DNA from: an uncultured Ruminococcus sp.
GTDB lineage: Bacteria > Bacillota > Clostridia > Oscillospirales > Acutalibacteraceae
Length of the DNA: 10,461 nt
Direction: 5' to 3'
Assembly (NCBI GenBank): GCA_937892835.1
Contig: CALBHM010000404.1
Coordinates: 1-10,461, forward strand
Both the position numbers and the translations under genes were made by a program. Shown here piece after piece: positions 1-7,863 of this stretch; position 1 is the stretch's first letter, and every line of letters begins with the position of its first letter. The notes beneath the pieces are model-generated. The model searched no databases, was not told the DNA's origin, and worked only from the letters and a program-made list of their open reading frames with translations.

Positions 1-2630
1 TTTACAGACCTTTCTCGGTTGAGAAGTTCGTTGAGGCTATTCCGGCTTCATGCAAGAAGCTCGCAGTTCTTGATAGAACCAAGGAGCCCGGCTCGATCGG
101 TGAGCCTCTCTTCCTCGATGTTGTTGCCGCTCTCAACGCAGCAGGCAAGGAAGGCATCAAGGTTATCGGCGGCCGTTACGGTCTCGGTTCTAAGGACACA
201 CCGCCGTCAAGCGTATTTGCTGTATATGACGAGCTCAAGAAGGATGCTCCCAAGGCTCACTTCACAATCGGTATCAACGATGATGTTACTTATCTTTCAC
301 TTGAAGAGAAGCCGGCTCCGAACACAGCAGCCGAGAGTACAATCGAGTGTAAGTTCTGGGGTCTCGGCGGCGACGGTACAGTTGGCGCAAACAAGGACTC
401 CATCAAGATCATCGGTGACCATACAGACAAGTATGCTCAGGCATATTTCCAGTACGACTCAAAGAAGACCGGCGGTATCACTATCTCCCATCTTCGTTTC
501 GGTGATGAGCCGATTAAGAGCCCCTACTATGTAAACAAGGCTGACTTCGTTGCCTGCCACAACCCGTCATACATCGAAAAGGGTTACAAGATGGTTCAGG
601 ACGTTAAGCCGGGTGGAGTATTCCTTATCAACTGCCAGTGGGATGCCGCTGAGCTTGCTGAGAAGATGAATGCAGAAACCAAGCAGTACATCGCAAAGAA
701 CAATGTTCAGCTTTATACAGTTAACGCTATTGACATTGCCGCAGAAATCGGCCTTGGTAAGCGTACAAATACAGTTCTTCAGTCTGCTTTCTTTGCTCTT
801 GCAAAGGTTCTTCCTGTTGACGAGGCTATCGGCTACATGAAGGAAAAGGCACAGAAGTTCATGAAGAAGGGTAAAGAAATCGTTGAGATGAACGAAAAGG
901 CTATTGACGCAGGTGCAACAGCATTCGTTAAGATCGACGTTCCGGCTGACTGGGCAAACGCAGTTGACGCTGAGGCTGAGGTTAAGACCGAAGGCCCGGC
1001 AAAGCTCGTTGAGCAGGTTGAGAGCATCATGAAGCCTGTAGGACATATGGACGGTTATGAGCTTTCAGTCGGCAAGTTCTCAAATCATGTTGACGGTACA
1101 TTCGAGCAGGGTGCATCGGCATATGAGAAGCGTGGCGTTGCAGTTATGGTTCCCGAGTGGAACGCTGAGACCTGCGCAAAGTGTAACAAGTGTGCATATG
1201 TTTGTCCGCATGCTACAATCAGACCTTTCGCTCTCAGTGATGAGGAGAAGGCAGCAGCTCCGGCAGTTACAAAGTTCGCTCCGAAGCCGATTGTAAAGAC
1301 AAACTACACATATACTCTTGCAATCTCTCCGATGGATTGTATGGGCTGCGGCGTATGTATCGGCGTTTGCCCGACTAAGTCTCTTAAGATGGTATCCCGT
1401 GAGAGTCAGGATGAGCAGCAGGCAGCATTTGATTACTGCGTAGCTCATGTTGATGAGAAGAAGGATCTTACAGCTAAGATCAATGTTATCTCCAGCCAGT
1501 ATAAGAAGCCTCTCCTTGAGTTCTCAGGCTCTTGCGCAGGTTGTGCAGAGACTTCATATGCTCGTCTCATCACACAGCTCTTCGGTGACAGAATGTATAT
1601 TTCCAACGCAACAGGTTGTTCTTCAATTTGGGGCGGCCCGGCAGGTACATCACCGTACACAACAGATAAGAACGGCAAGGGTCCGGCATGGGCAAACTCA
1701 CTCTTCGAGGATAACGCTGAGCATGGCTACGGTATGTACCTCGGCCAGAAGGCTCTCAGAAATAACCTCATCGAGAAGGTTACAGCTCTTGCAGCTAAGG
1801 ATGGCGTAAGCGCAGAGATTAAGGCTGCCGCAGATGCTTACCTTGCAACAGTAAATGACGGTGAAAAGAACGGTGCTGCAACAGATGCTCTTGTAGCTGA
1901 GCTTGAGAAGTGCGGCTGCGATGACGCTAAGGAAATCCTCGCTCAGAAGGATTACCTCTCCAAGAAGTCCGTATGGATCTTCGGCGGTGATGGATGGGCA
2001 TACGATATCGGCTTCGGCGGTCTTGACCATGTTCTTGCTTCCGGTGAGGATGTAAACGTTATGGTATTTGATACCGAGGTTTACTCTAACACAGGCGGAC
2101 AGGCTTCCAAGGCTTCTCAGATCGGCCAGGTTGCTCAGTTTGCAGCAGCAGGTAAGGCAATCGCTAAGAAGAGCCTTGCCGAGATTGCAATGTCATATGG
2201 CTACATTTATGTTGCTCAGATCGCTATGGGCGCAGACCAGAACCAGACACTTAAGGCTCTCCAGGAGGCTGAGGCTTATCCGGGACCGTCACTTGTTATC
2301 GGTTACGCTCCTTGTGAGATGCACAGCATCAAGGGCGGTATGGTTAACTGCCAGGCTGAGATGAAGAGAGCGGTTGAGTGCGGCTACTGGAATATGTTCC
2401 GTTACAACCCGGCTCTTAAGGCAGAGGGCAAGAATCCGTTCACAGTTGATTCTAAGGTTCCCGCAACAGATGGTTACCGTGCATTCCTCATGAACGAGGC
2501 TCGTTACTCCGCTCTTACACGTTCGTTCCCGGAGAGAGCAGAAAAGCTCTTTGAGAAGGCAGAGGACGGCGCAAAGGATCGTTATGCACATCTCCAGAAG
2601 CTCGTTAAGCTTTACGGCACAGAGGAATAA
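1..2630 (+). CDS. nifJ: pyruvate:ferredoxin (flavodoxin) oxidoreductase, 3' part (5' end outside window)
   Basis: Oxidatively decarboxylates pyruvate with CoA to acetyl-CoA and CO2 and reduces ferredoxin; a cytoplasmic enzyme central to anaerobic fermentation. The frame is open from base 3, and 875 residues are visible. In visible numbering: DRTKEPG at 24-30 and GLGSKD at 60-65 (domain II); WGLGGDGTVGANK from 119 (gamma-type domain); two ferredoxin-type 4Fe-4S motifs with Cys 391/394/397/401 and 446/449/452/456; the proximal cluster cysteines 511, 514, 539 and 770; and the thiamine diphosphate site GGDGWAYDIGFGG from 661 with SNTGGQ at 695-700. All twelve cluster cysteines are present, so this part looks intact. 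Family members are about 1,170-1,200 residues, so roughly 300 N-terminal residues are missing because of the window edge, not truncation of the gene. The internal ATG at 591 is not the start, since coding similarity runs well upstream. Codon use is strongly biased (AAG for Lys, GTT, CTC/CTT), as expected for an abundant enzyme. A terminator follows 21 bp after the stop. Confidence 0.97.
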   Translation, partial: YRPFSVEKFVEAIPASCKKLAVLDRTKEPGSIGEPLFLDVVAALNAAGKEGIKVIGGRYGLGSKDTPPSSVFAVYDELKKDAPKAHFTIGINDDVTYLSLEEKPAPNTAAESTIECKFWGLGGDGTVGANKDSIKIIGDHTDKYAQAYFQYDSKKTGGITISHLRFGDEPIKSPYYVNKADFVACHNPSYIEKGYKMVQDVKPGGVFLINCQWDAAELAEKMNAETKQYIAKNNVQLYTVNAIDIAAEIGLGKRTNTVLQSAFFALAKVLPVDEAIGYMKEKAQKFMKKGKEIVEMNEKAIDAGATAFVKIDVPADWANAVDAEAEVKTEGPAKLVEQVESIMKPVGHMDGYELSVGKFSNHVDGTFEQGASAYEKRGVAVMVPEWNAETCAKCNKCAYVCPHATIRPFALSDEEKAAAPAVTKFAPKPIVKTNYTYTLAISPMDCMGCGVCIGVCPTKSLKMVSRESQDEQQAAFDYCVAHVDEKKDLTAKINVISSQYKKPLLEFSGSCAGCAETSYARLITQLFGDRMYISNATGCSSIWGGPAGTSPYTTDKNGKGPAWANSLFEDNAEHGYGMYLGQKALRNNLIEKVTALAAKDGVSAEIKAAADAYLATVNDGEKNGAATDALVAELEKCGCDDAKEILAQKDYLSKKSVWIFGGDGWAYDIGFGGLDHVLASGEDVNVMVFDTEVYSNTGGQASKASQIGQVAQFAAAGKAIAKKSLAEIAMSYGYIYVAQIAMGADQNQTLKALQEAEAYPGPSLVIGYAPCEMHSIKGGMVNCQAEMKRAVECGYWNMFRYNPALKAEGKNPFTVDSKVPATDGYRAFLMNEARYSALTRSFPERAEKLFEKAEDGAKDRYAHLQKLVKLYGTEE

Positions 2631-2651
2631 TTCCTCCGAATAAATAAAATT

Positions 2652-2685
2652 AAGCAGGTAGTTGCCTCGGCAATTACCTGCTTTT
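2652..2685 (+). terminator. Rho-independent terminator of the PFOR gene
   Basis: A near-perfect inverted repeat pairs 2654-2666 with 2669-2681 (13 positions, one G-U pair; the innermost pairs must open to form a loop), extended by AA/TT on the outside. It is followed by a short run of four T at 2682-2685. It begins about 20 bp after the PFOR stop codon at the point where the convergent operon ends. The short T run makes it less canonical than the neighbouring hairpin. Confidence 0.72.
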
Positions 2686-2691
2686 GCGCAT

Positions 2692-2722
2692 AAAAAATCC
2701 CGACTTTCAACGAGAGTCGGGA
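2692..2722 (-). terminator. Rho-independent terminator of the leftward exporter operon
   Basis: The arms TCCCGACT at 2698-2705 and AGTCGGGA at 2715-2722 are perfect inverted repeats; the stem can extend inward to 11 pairs (one G-U) around a three-base loop. Read on the minus strand, the hairpin is followed by six T (A-run 2692-2697). It ends the minus-strand operon 7 bp after the pyruvyl transferase stop codon. Together with the plus-strand hairpin it separates two convergent transcripts within about 70 bp. Confidence 0.85.
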
Positions 2723-2729
2723 TAAATTT

Positions 2730-3908
2730 TTATATTTTGAAAAGTTCGTTTATTGAGTTTCGTGTTTTTTCAATGTAGCTCGGCATAAATTCTTCAAGAT
2801 GTTTGCGATAGACTTCTTTTTTGCCTAAGAATGTTTCATAATCTTTTATAAGCTTTTCGGCACAGTCAATTTCGGAAACAGGGATAACCAAGCCCTCATC
2901 TGTTCCGAAAATGTCTTTTGCAATTCCCCTTGATTTGATACTGTAGCCGATAACAAGAGTCGGTACGCAAGTACTGTATGCGGCAATGGTTGCATGAGTC
3001 CTTGCACCGATGAACATGTCGCAGCGTGAGAGTACGCTCTTATATTGTGCGGCAGTAAGTGTAGGCGGGACAACGGAAACTCTGCTTGAGCCAAGGCGTT
3101 CGGCAACGCGGCCGAGAATCAGCTGGTCACCGTCGATCTCTTTTGTAACATGAGGAATCAGAAGAATATTCATATCACTGCTATCAAGAATATATCTGAG
3201 AAATTCCGTTGAAATATCTTCAATGCTCGCTTCCTTTGCCGAGTATTCACCTATGAGAGAGCTTATGTTGAAACCGAGTGTGTTAGGCTCTACATCGAAG
3301 CTCTCACTTGTTTCTTTATCAACATCAAGAGTGAAGGCGGGGTCGGGGAACAGCACAAGATTTTCATTAGCCTCGTTTTTCGTCAATGCGTCATATGTTA
3401 AAGACTCTCTTGCCACAATAAGGTCAAAGGTTTTCAAATCCTTGATTTTATCTTCCGAGAGATCATCCTCGCCGATTGAACAGCCCCAAAGGACGGTCTT
3501 TTTGCCGAGCTTTTTCAACTCTCGGTTGAAAGCGGCCGCCATGTGACCGTCGCCGTAGCAATAGTTATCACCGCCGACCGAGATATAAACATCGTTCTCT
3601 TTAAGAGACGGATTTTTACACGAAAGCGAATAAAAATATTCGTCCGCAGCTTTTTGAGATTTTCTTCTTAACAGTGATATTTTAATTTTTTGAATTGCGG
3701 TCGTATCGACCACGGGGAGAATGTAATTAAACTCCTCTGACTCGTCAATATTAGGCAAATCACCCGATTTATCGCTTTGCGCATCGAGCGTATAAAGCTT
3801 TATTGTTGACTCGGGATGAGTGCTCTTGATCATTGCCGAAAGAGTTCGTACAATCGCTTCGCAGCCGTGATTTTCACAACCGCCATGGGAATAAAAAGCG
3901 TATCTCAT
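2730..3908 (-). CDS. polysaccharide pyruvyl transferase family protein
   Basis: A 392-residue protein resembling the polysaccharide pyruvyl transferase family (CsaB/WcaK-like), whose members add pyruvate ketals from phosphoenolpyruvate to sugars of cell-wall or capsular glycans. Visible family features are an N-terminal Rossmann-like start with SHGGCENHGCEA (7-18), ISVGGDNY (109-116), ARESLTYD (166-173), DPAFTL (189-194), the conserved FIGARTHATIAA (299-310) and VIGYSIKSRGIA (319-330). No signal peptide or membrane segment is seen, so it is probably cytoplasmic. The ATG overlaps the ATPase stop by 4 bp (ATGA), and GGAG at 3917-3920 lies 8 nt upstream, so translation is probably coupled. It is the last gene of the exporter operon, followed directly by a terminator. 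Family membership is clear. The exact substrate is unknown, and some members of this fold are annotated only by family, so pyruvyl transfer itself is inferred. Confidence 0.88.
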   Translation of the reverse strand: MRYAFYSHGGCENHGCEAIVRTLSAMIKSTHPESTIKLYTLDAQSDKSGDLPNIDESEEFNYILPVVDTTAIQKIKISLLRRKSQKAADEYFYSLSCKNPSLKENDVYISVGGDNYCYGDGHMAAAFNRELKKLGKKTVLWGCSIGEDDLSEDKIKDLKTFDLIVARESLTYDALTKNEANENLVLFPDPAFTLDVDKETSESFDVEPNTLGFNISSLIGEYSAKEASIEDISTEFLRYILDSSDMNILLIPHVTKEIDGDQLILGRVAERLGSSRVSVVPPTLTAAQYKSVLSRCDMFIGARTHATIAAYSTCVPTLVIGYSIKSRGIAKDIFGTDEGLVIPVSEIDCAEKLIKDYETFLGKKEVYRKHLEEFMPSYIEKTRNSINELFKI

Positions 3909-5176
3909 TCCTTTTTCTCCCCAACAAGCTTAACGTCAACATCATCCATATGAACCCAGCCCCATGATCTTGACCAGTTTCTTGAGGTGCCGTCGGCATT
4001 CAAAACCTCAAAGACAAAAGCAGGGTAAACATAGTCGAGGTTTTCGCTGTTTGCACTTGAATCTCCGCCGGAAAGAATGATGGTCAGCTTATAAAGACCG
4101 GGAGCAAGATGATGATCGTTTATTTTAACCTCAACATCATAGTCGCCAACCTTAGTGATACTTGCAAAAGTTTTGGTGAATGCCGTTTCGATAGGTGTCT
4201 CGTCTGCATGCCAGATCATCATTCTGAAGCTGAGATCGCCCAAATCGGGAACCTTAACCTTAATCTTGAGTTTGAATTCAATAGGTTCGTTAGCTTCATA
4301 AATGCCTGTCTCATTTTGAAGAACGCTGAGAGACATGACCTGAGCTTTTTTTAGGTCAAAATCGGGATATCTCGGAAGATCCGTGTAATCGTAATGAAGC
4401 TGTTTTTCAAGATAGGCTTCACTGTTATACAGCCTGATGCCTTCCTCAACCTCGCCATCATAGATAACCCGGCCTTCTTTGAGAACGACAACACGGTCAC
4501 AAAGCTGACGAATCGTATTCATCTGATGACTTACAAAAAGTATGGTTTTTCCGCTGTCGGCAATACTTTTCATTTTGTTGATACATTTCTTTTGGAAGCG
4601 TGTGTCTCCAACGGCAAGGACCTCATCTACAAGCAGAATGTCCGGCTCAAGATGAGACGCAACGGCAAAGGCAAGGCGAACAAACATGCCGCTTGAATAT
4701 CTTTTTACAGGAGTGTCAATGAATTTACCGACTTCGGAAAACTCTATGATGTCGTCAAGCTTTTGGTCAATCTCAGCTCGTGTCATGCCGAGAATTGCGC
4801 CGTTAAGATAAATATTTTCACGGCCGGTAAGCTCTGCGTTGAAGCCCGTTCCGACCTCGAGCATCGAAGAAACTTTTCCGTAAAATTCGATTTTACCGTC
4901 GGTAGGCTCTGTTATTCTTGATATAATTTTGAGAAGAGTCGATTTGCCGGCTCCGTTTTTTCCGATAACTCCGACTTTTTCCCCCTGCTTAACGTCAAAT
5001 GAAACACCGTTCAATGCCCAAAAGTCCTCTTTAGCATTTGATTTGATAGGATGCAGCAGGTTGTATCCCATAAGCTTTAATCGTTCGATTTTGCTGTCGG
5101 GCTTTTTTGTTATATGCTTAATGACGTATTTTTTCTTTATATTTGAAATATGTAAAGCAATTGGTTGTTCACTCAT
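3905..5176 (-). CDS. polysaccharide/teichoic acid ABC transporter, ATP-binding protein (Wzt/TagH type)
   Basis: ATPase subunit of an exporter that moves lipid-linked polysaccharide across the cytoplasmic membrane. From the chosen start it has 423 residues. Motifs: Walker A GKNGAGKST (72-80), the family-typical signature YSSGM (160-164), Walker B ILLVDE (180-185) and the switch histidine in VSHQ (H217). After about residue 270 comes a beta-rich domain of ~150 residues resembling the Wzt C-terminal domain, which in characterised exporters recognises the finished glycan; it ends in a Trp-rich stretch near 401-407. An ATG 30 nt further upstream (5206) is in frame but would overlap the permease gene and lacks a ribosome binding site; the ATG at 5174-5176 has GGGGTGA 5 nt upstream and begins MSEQPIALHI, a normal family N-terminus. 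It lies 13 bp after the permease stop and overlaps the next gene by 4 bp. The C-terminal extension suggests cargo specificity, as in Wzt, rather than the short TagH ATPase core. Confidence 0.93.
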   Translation of the reverse strand: MSEQPIALHISNIKKKYVIKHITKKPDSKIERLKLMGYNLLHPIKSNAKEDFWALNGVSFDVKQGEKVGVIGKNGAGKSTLLKIISRITEPTDGKIEFYGKVSSMLEVGTGFNAELTGRENIYLNGAILGMTRAEIDQKLDDIIEFSEVGKFIDTPVKRYSSGMFVRLAFAVASHLEPDILLVDEVLAVGDTRFQKKCINKMKSIADSGKTILFVSHQMNTIRQLCDRVVVLKEGRVIYDGEVEEGIRLYNSEAYLEKQLHYDYTDLPRYPDFDLKKAQVMSLSVLQNETGIYEANEPIEFKLKIKVKVPDLGDLSFRMMIWHADETPIETAFTKTFASITKVGDYDVEVKINDHHLAPGLYKLTIILSGGDSSANSENLDYVYPAFVFEVLNADGTSRNWSRSWGWVHMDDVDVKLVGEKKE

Positions 5177-5181
5177 TTTAA

Positions 5182-5188
5182 TCACCCC
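5182..5188 (-). promoter_or_regulatory. ribosome binding site deciding the ATPase start
   Basis: Minus-strand GGGGTGA lies 5 nt before the ATG at 5174-5176, just after the permease stop codon (5190-5192). It favours this start over the in-frame ATG at 5204-5206, which has no comparable site and lies inside the permease gene. Confidence 0.75.
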
Positions 5189-5189
5189 G

Positions 5190-6008
5190 TCAGACAATAT
5201 CAACAAAGTTTCGCTCGGTCTTTCTGAATAAAACTATTCCGACAACGGCAAAGAATACAAGCCATGCCATTGCGACCAAAAACGAAAGAGTGTCGAAAGA
5301 CATATCACTGATAACGCACCATTTAAATGCGGATATCATTCCCGTAACAGGATTGAGGGAATAAATAAGCCTGTATTTTTCCGGAATGGAGGTGATTGAA
5401 TATGAAACCGGGCAGGCATATTGCAAAACAGAAAGTGCAAACGGAACTATCTGAGCCATGTCACGCCATTTTACGTTAAAGGCCGAAAGGAACAATCCGG
5501 CAAAAAGTCCGAGAGCCGAATTGAGCAAAAGGAAAATCGGAAAAAGTAAAAATCTGACTGTCGGATAGTAGCCGACAATAAGCATCATTGCAACCAAAAC
5601 AATAATGGAAATCATGGAGTCAAACAGCCCGGCTAAACTTGCGCCGAGAGGGGATAGAATTCTCGGATAATACACCTTTTTCATAAGGTCGGCATTTGAA
5701 ATAAAGGTTGAGGCGGTCTGAGAAAGATTTTTCTGAAAAACAGACCAAGAAATACTGCCGGCATAAACCATTATAAAATACGGCGCGCTGCCGTCTGAAG
5801 ACAGTCCGGCGAGAGTTCCGAAAATAAAGGTTGAAACAAACATGTTTACTATCGGGGCTATAATTGCCCAACCGAGGCCGATTCTTGTTTGCTTGTATCT
5901 TACAGTGATATCACGTTTTGCAAGATTGAACGCAAGCTCACGGTAATTCCAAATATCTTTCCAATATTGAAGATTTTTTCCGTTTGGCTCAATGACAGTT
6001 TTCCTCAA
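5190..6008 (-). CDS. polysaccharide/teichoic acid ABC transporter permease (Wzm/TagG type, ABC-2 family)
   Basis: Integral membrane channel subunit of the exporter, working with the ATPase encoded next. From the chosen TTG start it has 272 residues. The N-terminal cytoplasmic segment carries a family-typical stretch RDITVRYKQT followed by LGWAI, and about six hydrophobic spans follow near residues 45-67, 77-97, 122-147, 152-177, 185-204 and 242-261, the usual Wzm/TagG topology. NPVTGMISAFKW in the last third is also typical of the family. Two starts compete: GTG at 6036-6038 has no Shine-Dalgarno and sits almost at the predicted transcription start, whereas TTG at 6006-6008 has GAGAGGG 8 nt upstream and gives a family-like N-terminus, so TTG is preferred. 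It is the first gene of the operon and has its own promoter. It adjoins the divergent gltX promoter. Confidence 0.92.
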   Translation of the reverse strand: MRKTVIEPNGKNLQYWKDIWNYRELAFNLAKRDITVRYKQTRIGLGWAIIAPIVNMFVSTFIFGTLAGLSSDGSAPYFIMVYAGSISWSVFQKNLSQTASTFISNADLMKKVYYPRILSPLGASLAGLFDSMISIIVLVAMMLIVGYYPTVRFLLFPIFLLLNSALGLFAGLFLSAFNVKWRDMAQIVPFALSVLQYACPVSYSITSIPEKYRLIYSLNPVTGMISAFKWCVISDMSFDTLSFLVAMAWLVFFAVVGIVLFRKTERNFVDIV

Positions 6009-6016
6009 ATTAAAAA

Positions 6017-6023
6017 CCCTCTC
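6017..6023 (-). promoter_or_regulatory. ribosome binding site deciding a TTG start for the permease
   Basis: Minus-strand GAGAGGG lies 8 nt before the TTG at 6006-6008. No purine-rich site precedes the alternative GTG at 6036-6038, so the TTG is the better-supported initiation codon. Confidence 0.65.
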
Positions 6024-6045
6024 GTTGTTATTTTGCACACTGAAA

Positions 6046-6075
6046 ATTATATCATATTATATAGCAAATAGTCAA
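6046..6075 (-). promoter_or_regulatory. sigma-A-type promoter of the exporter operon
   Basis: On the minus strand, TTGACT (6070-6075) and a perfect TATAAT (6046-6051) are separated by 18 bp. The expected transcription start is near 6039, leaving a leader of about 30 nt before the preferred TTG start. The -35 differs from consensus only at its last base. Confidence 0.75.
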
Positions 6076-6121
6076 TACACGAAAGAGACTACTGCAGAAG
6101 AATAAAAAGCTTTACTAAACC

Positions 6122-6150
6122 TTGACACTGTCCGTTTTTTCTGCGATAAT
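6122..6150 (+). promoter_or_regulatory. sigma-A-type promoter with extended -10 driving gltX-glnS
   Basis: A perfect TTGACA (6122-6127) is followed after 17 bp by GATAAT (6145-6150), with TGC just upstream giving an extended -10 element. The predicted start near 6157 leaves a leader of about 33 nt before the gltX ATG, with AAAGGGG at 6175-6181 as ribosome binding site. The promoter is divergent from the exporter promoter; the two -35 elements are 46 bp apart. Confidence 0.82.
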
Positions 6151-6189
6151 GTATTATGTATTTATATAACTGTTAAAGGGGAACTTGTA

Positions 6190-7851
6190 ATGACAGATAA
6201 TGAAAAACTCGCAGAGCTTTTGTTTCCTAATATAACAAAAACTCCGGAGGATTATGAAAAAATATATCCCGAAAGAGGTCTTTCAGAGGGCGCAAGGGTT
6301 TCGAGATTTGCTCCAAGTCCGACAGGCTTTCTTCACCTTGGCGGACTCTTTGCCGCAATGATATCGAAGCTTACTACCCGTGCGACCGCTGACGGCGTTT
6401 TCTTCCTCAGAATCGAGGATACGGATAAAAAGCGTGAGATTGAGGACGGCGTTTCTGCAATTATCAAAGGCCTTGCTGATTTCGGTGTAACTCCCGATGA
6501 GGGCATTATGGGCTTTGAGTCCGAGAGCGGAGCATACGGCCCGTATCAGCAGAGCAAGCGTAAGGATGTTTACCAGGCAATCGCAAAATCGCTCGTTCAG
6601 CAGGGCATGGCTTATCCTTGCTTCTGCTCCGAGGAGGAGCTTAACGAGATTCGTGCCGAGCAGGAAAAGGCCGGAACGGATATTCAGGGTTATTTCGGCG
6701 AATGGGCAAGATGCCGCAACCTCACTCTTGAGCAGCAGGAGGAAAAAATTAAGGCGGGCTGCCCATATACTCTGCGTCTTCGCTCGCCCGGACAGGCTGA
6801 CCACAGAATTAAGTTTGATGATATGATTAAGGGCAAAATCGAGATGCCCGAGAATATACAGGATGTTGTTCTTCTCAAAACGGACGGAATTCCGACCTAT
6901 CATTTTGCGCATGCCGTTGACGACCATTTTATGAGAACAACTCATGTTGTAAGAGGTGACGAGTGGATTTCATCTGTACCGCTTCACATTCAGCTTTTCA
7001 AGGCATGCGGATTTAAGGTTCCCAAGTATGCTCATATTTCGCCTATTATGAAAGAGGACAACGGCGGCAAGAGAAAGCTTTCCAAGCGTAAAGACCCCGA
7101 AGCTTCTGTTTCGTTCTATTCCGAGAGCGGATACCCGAAAGAGAGCGTTATCGAATATCTTTTGACGATTGCCAACTCAAACTTTGAGGATTGGCGTAAG
7201 GCGAACAAGACTGCACCGCAGAGTGCTTTCCCGTTCAATCTTAAAAAGATGAGTGCAAGCGGAGCACTGTTTGACCTCAATAAGCTCAACGATGTCAGCA
7301 AGAATGTGATTTCGCTTATGACCGCCGATAAGGTTTACGATAAGGCAACGGCGTGGGCAAAGGATAACGATTCTGAGCTTTATGCGCTTCTCGGAGGCAA
7401 TGCCGAATTTGCAAAGGGTATTTTCTCGATTGACAGAGGAACAGCAAAGCCTCGTAAGGATATCGCAAAGTGGGACGAGGTAAAGGATTATATTTCATAT
7501 TTTTACGACGAGCTTTATACCCCGGATTATACGCTCCCTGAAAATATAAGCAAAGAGGACGCCGTAGCTATCCTTGAAAAATACATTGAAGTTTTTGACG
7601 CATCGGACGATAAAGATACCTGGTTTACAAAGATTAAGGAGCTTTGCGAGCCGCTCGGCTTCACTCCAAACGTTAAGGAATATAAAAAGAATCCCGACGC
7701 ATTCAAGGGTCATGTCGGCGACGTTTCGACGGTTATCAGAATTGCGATAACCTCTCGCCGCAACACGCCCGATCTTCACTCCATCATAGCTCTTTTGGGC
7801 GGAGAGAAAGTTAAGGCAAGACTCAATGAAGCGATCACGTCATACAAATAA
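6190..7851 (+). CDS. gltX: glutamyl-tRNA synthetase (class I), long form
   Basis: Charges tRNA-Glu with glutamate in the cytoplasm using ATP. Class I features: APSPTGFLHLGG (41-52, the HIGH-like motif), LRIEDTD (73-79), and the KMSKS counterpart KLSKRK (296-301). VVRGDEW (253-259) is a further conserved block of the catalytic domain. CFC (144-146) and the later Y-x6-C (168-175) occupy the region of the zinc-binding motif seen in several bacterial GluRS; whether zinc is bound here is uncertain. The C-terminal part from about 340 should be the anticodon-binding domain. At 553 residues it is longer than the usual 470-500. About 38 residues precede the catalytic core, where most GluRS begin within a few residues of RFAPSPTG. 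The ATG at 6190 has AAAGGGG 8 nt upstream, supporting the long start. First gene of a three-gene operon with glnS. Family identity is secure; whether it discriminates against tRNA-Gln cannot be read here. Confidence 0.96.
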   Translation: MTDNEKLAELLFPNITKTPEDYEKIYPERGLSEGARVSRFAPSPTGFLHLGGLFAAMISKLTTRATADGVFFLRIEDTDKKREIEDGVSAIIKGLADFGVTPDEGIMGFESESGAYGPYQQSKRKDVYQAIAKSLVQQGMAYPCFCSEEELNEIRAEQEKAGTDIQGYFGEWARCRNLTLEQQEEKIKAGCPYTLRLRSPGQADHRIKFDDMIKGKIEMPENIQDVVLLKTDGIPTYHFAHAVDDHFMRTTHVVRGDEWISSVPLHIQLFKACGFKVPKYAHISPIMKEDNGGKRKLSKRKDPEASVSFYSESGYPKESVIEYLLTIANSNFEDWRKANKTAPQSAFPFNLKKMSASGALFDLNKLNDVSKNVISLMTADKVYDKATAWAKDNDSELYALLGGNAEFAKGIFSIDRGTAKPRKDIAKWDEVKDYISYFYDELYTPDYTLPENISKEDAVAILEKYIEVFDASDDKDTWFTKIKELCEPLGFTPNVKEYKKNPDAFKGHVGDVSTVIRIAITSRRNTPDLHSIIALLGGEKVKARLNEAITSYK

Positions 7852-7863
7852 TCGGAGGTCACC

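Noticed and set aside
567..1046. Long minus-strand open frame inside the PFOR gene
   Set aside because: It is antisense to a conserved enzyme, is rich in Cys/Leu/Asn as expected of a shadow of biased codons, and has no family resemblance.
6094..6144. Inverted repeat GCAGAA / TTCTGC between the divergent promoters, the right arm abutting the gltX -10
   Set aside because: Arms of six bases separated by 39 nt in an A/T-rich region are expected by chance; no known operator pattern was recognised.
6283..6945. 220-codon minus-strand frame inside gltX
   Set aside because: It lies opposite the conserved catalytic domain of gltX and its translation shows no recognisable motif.
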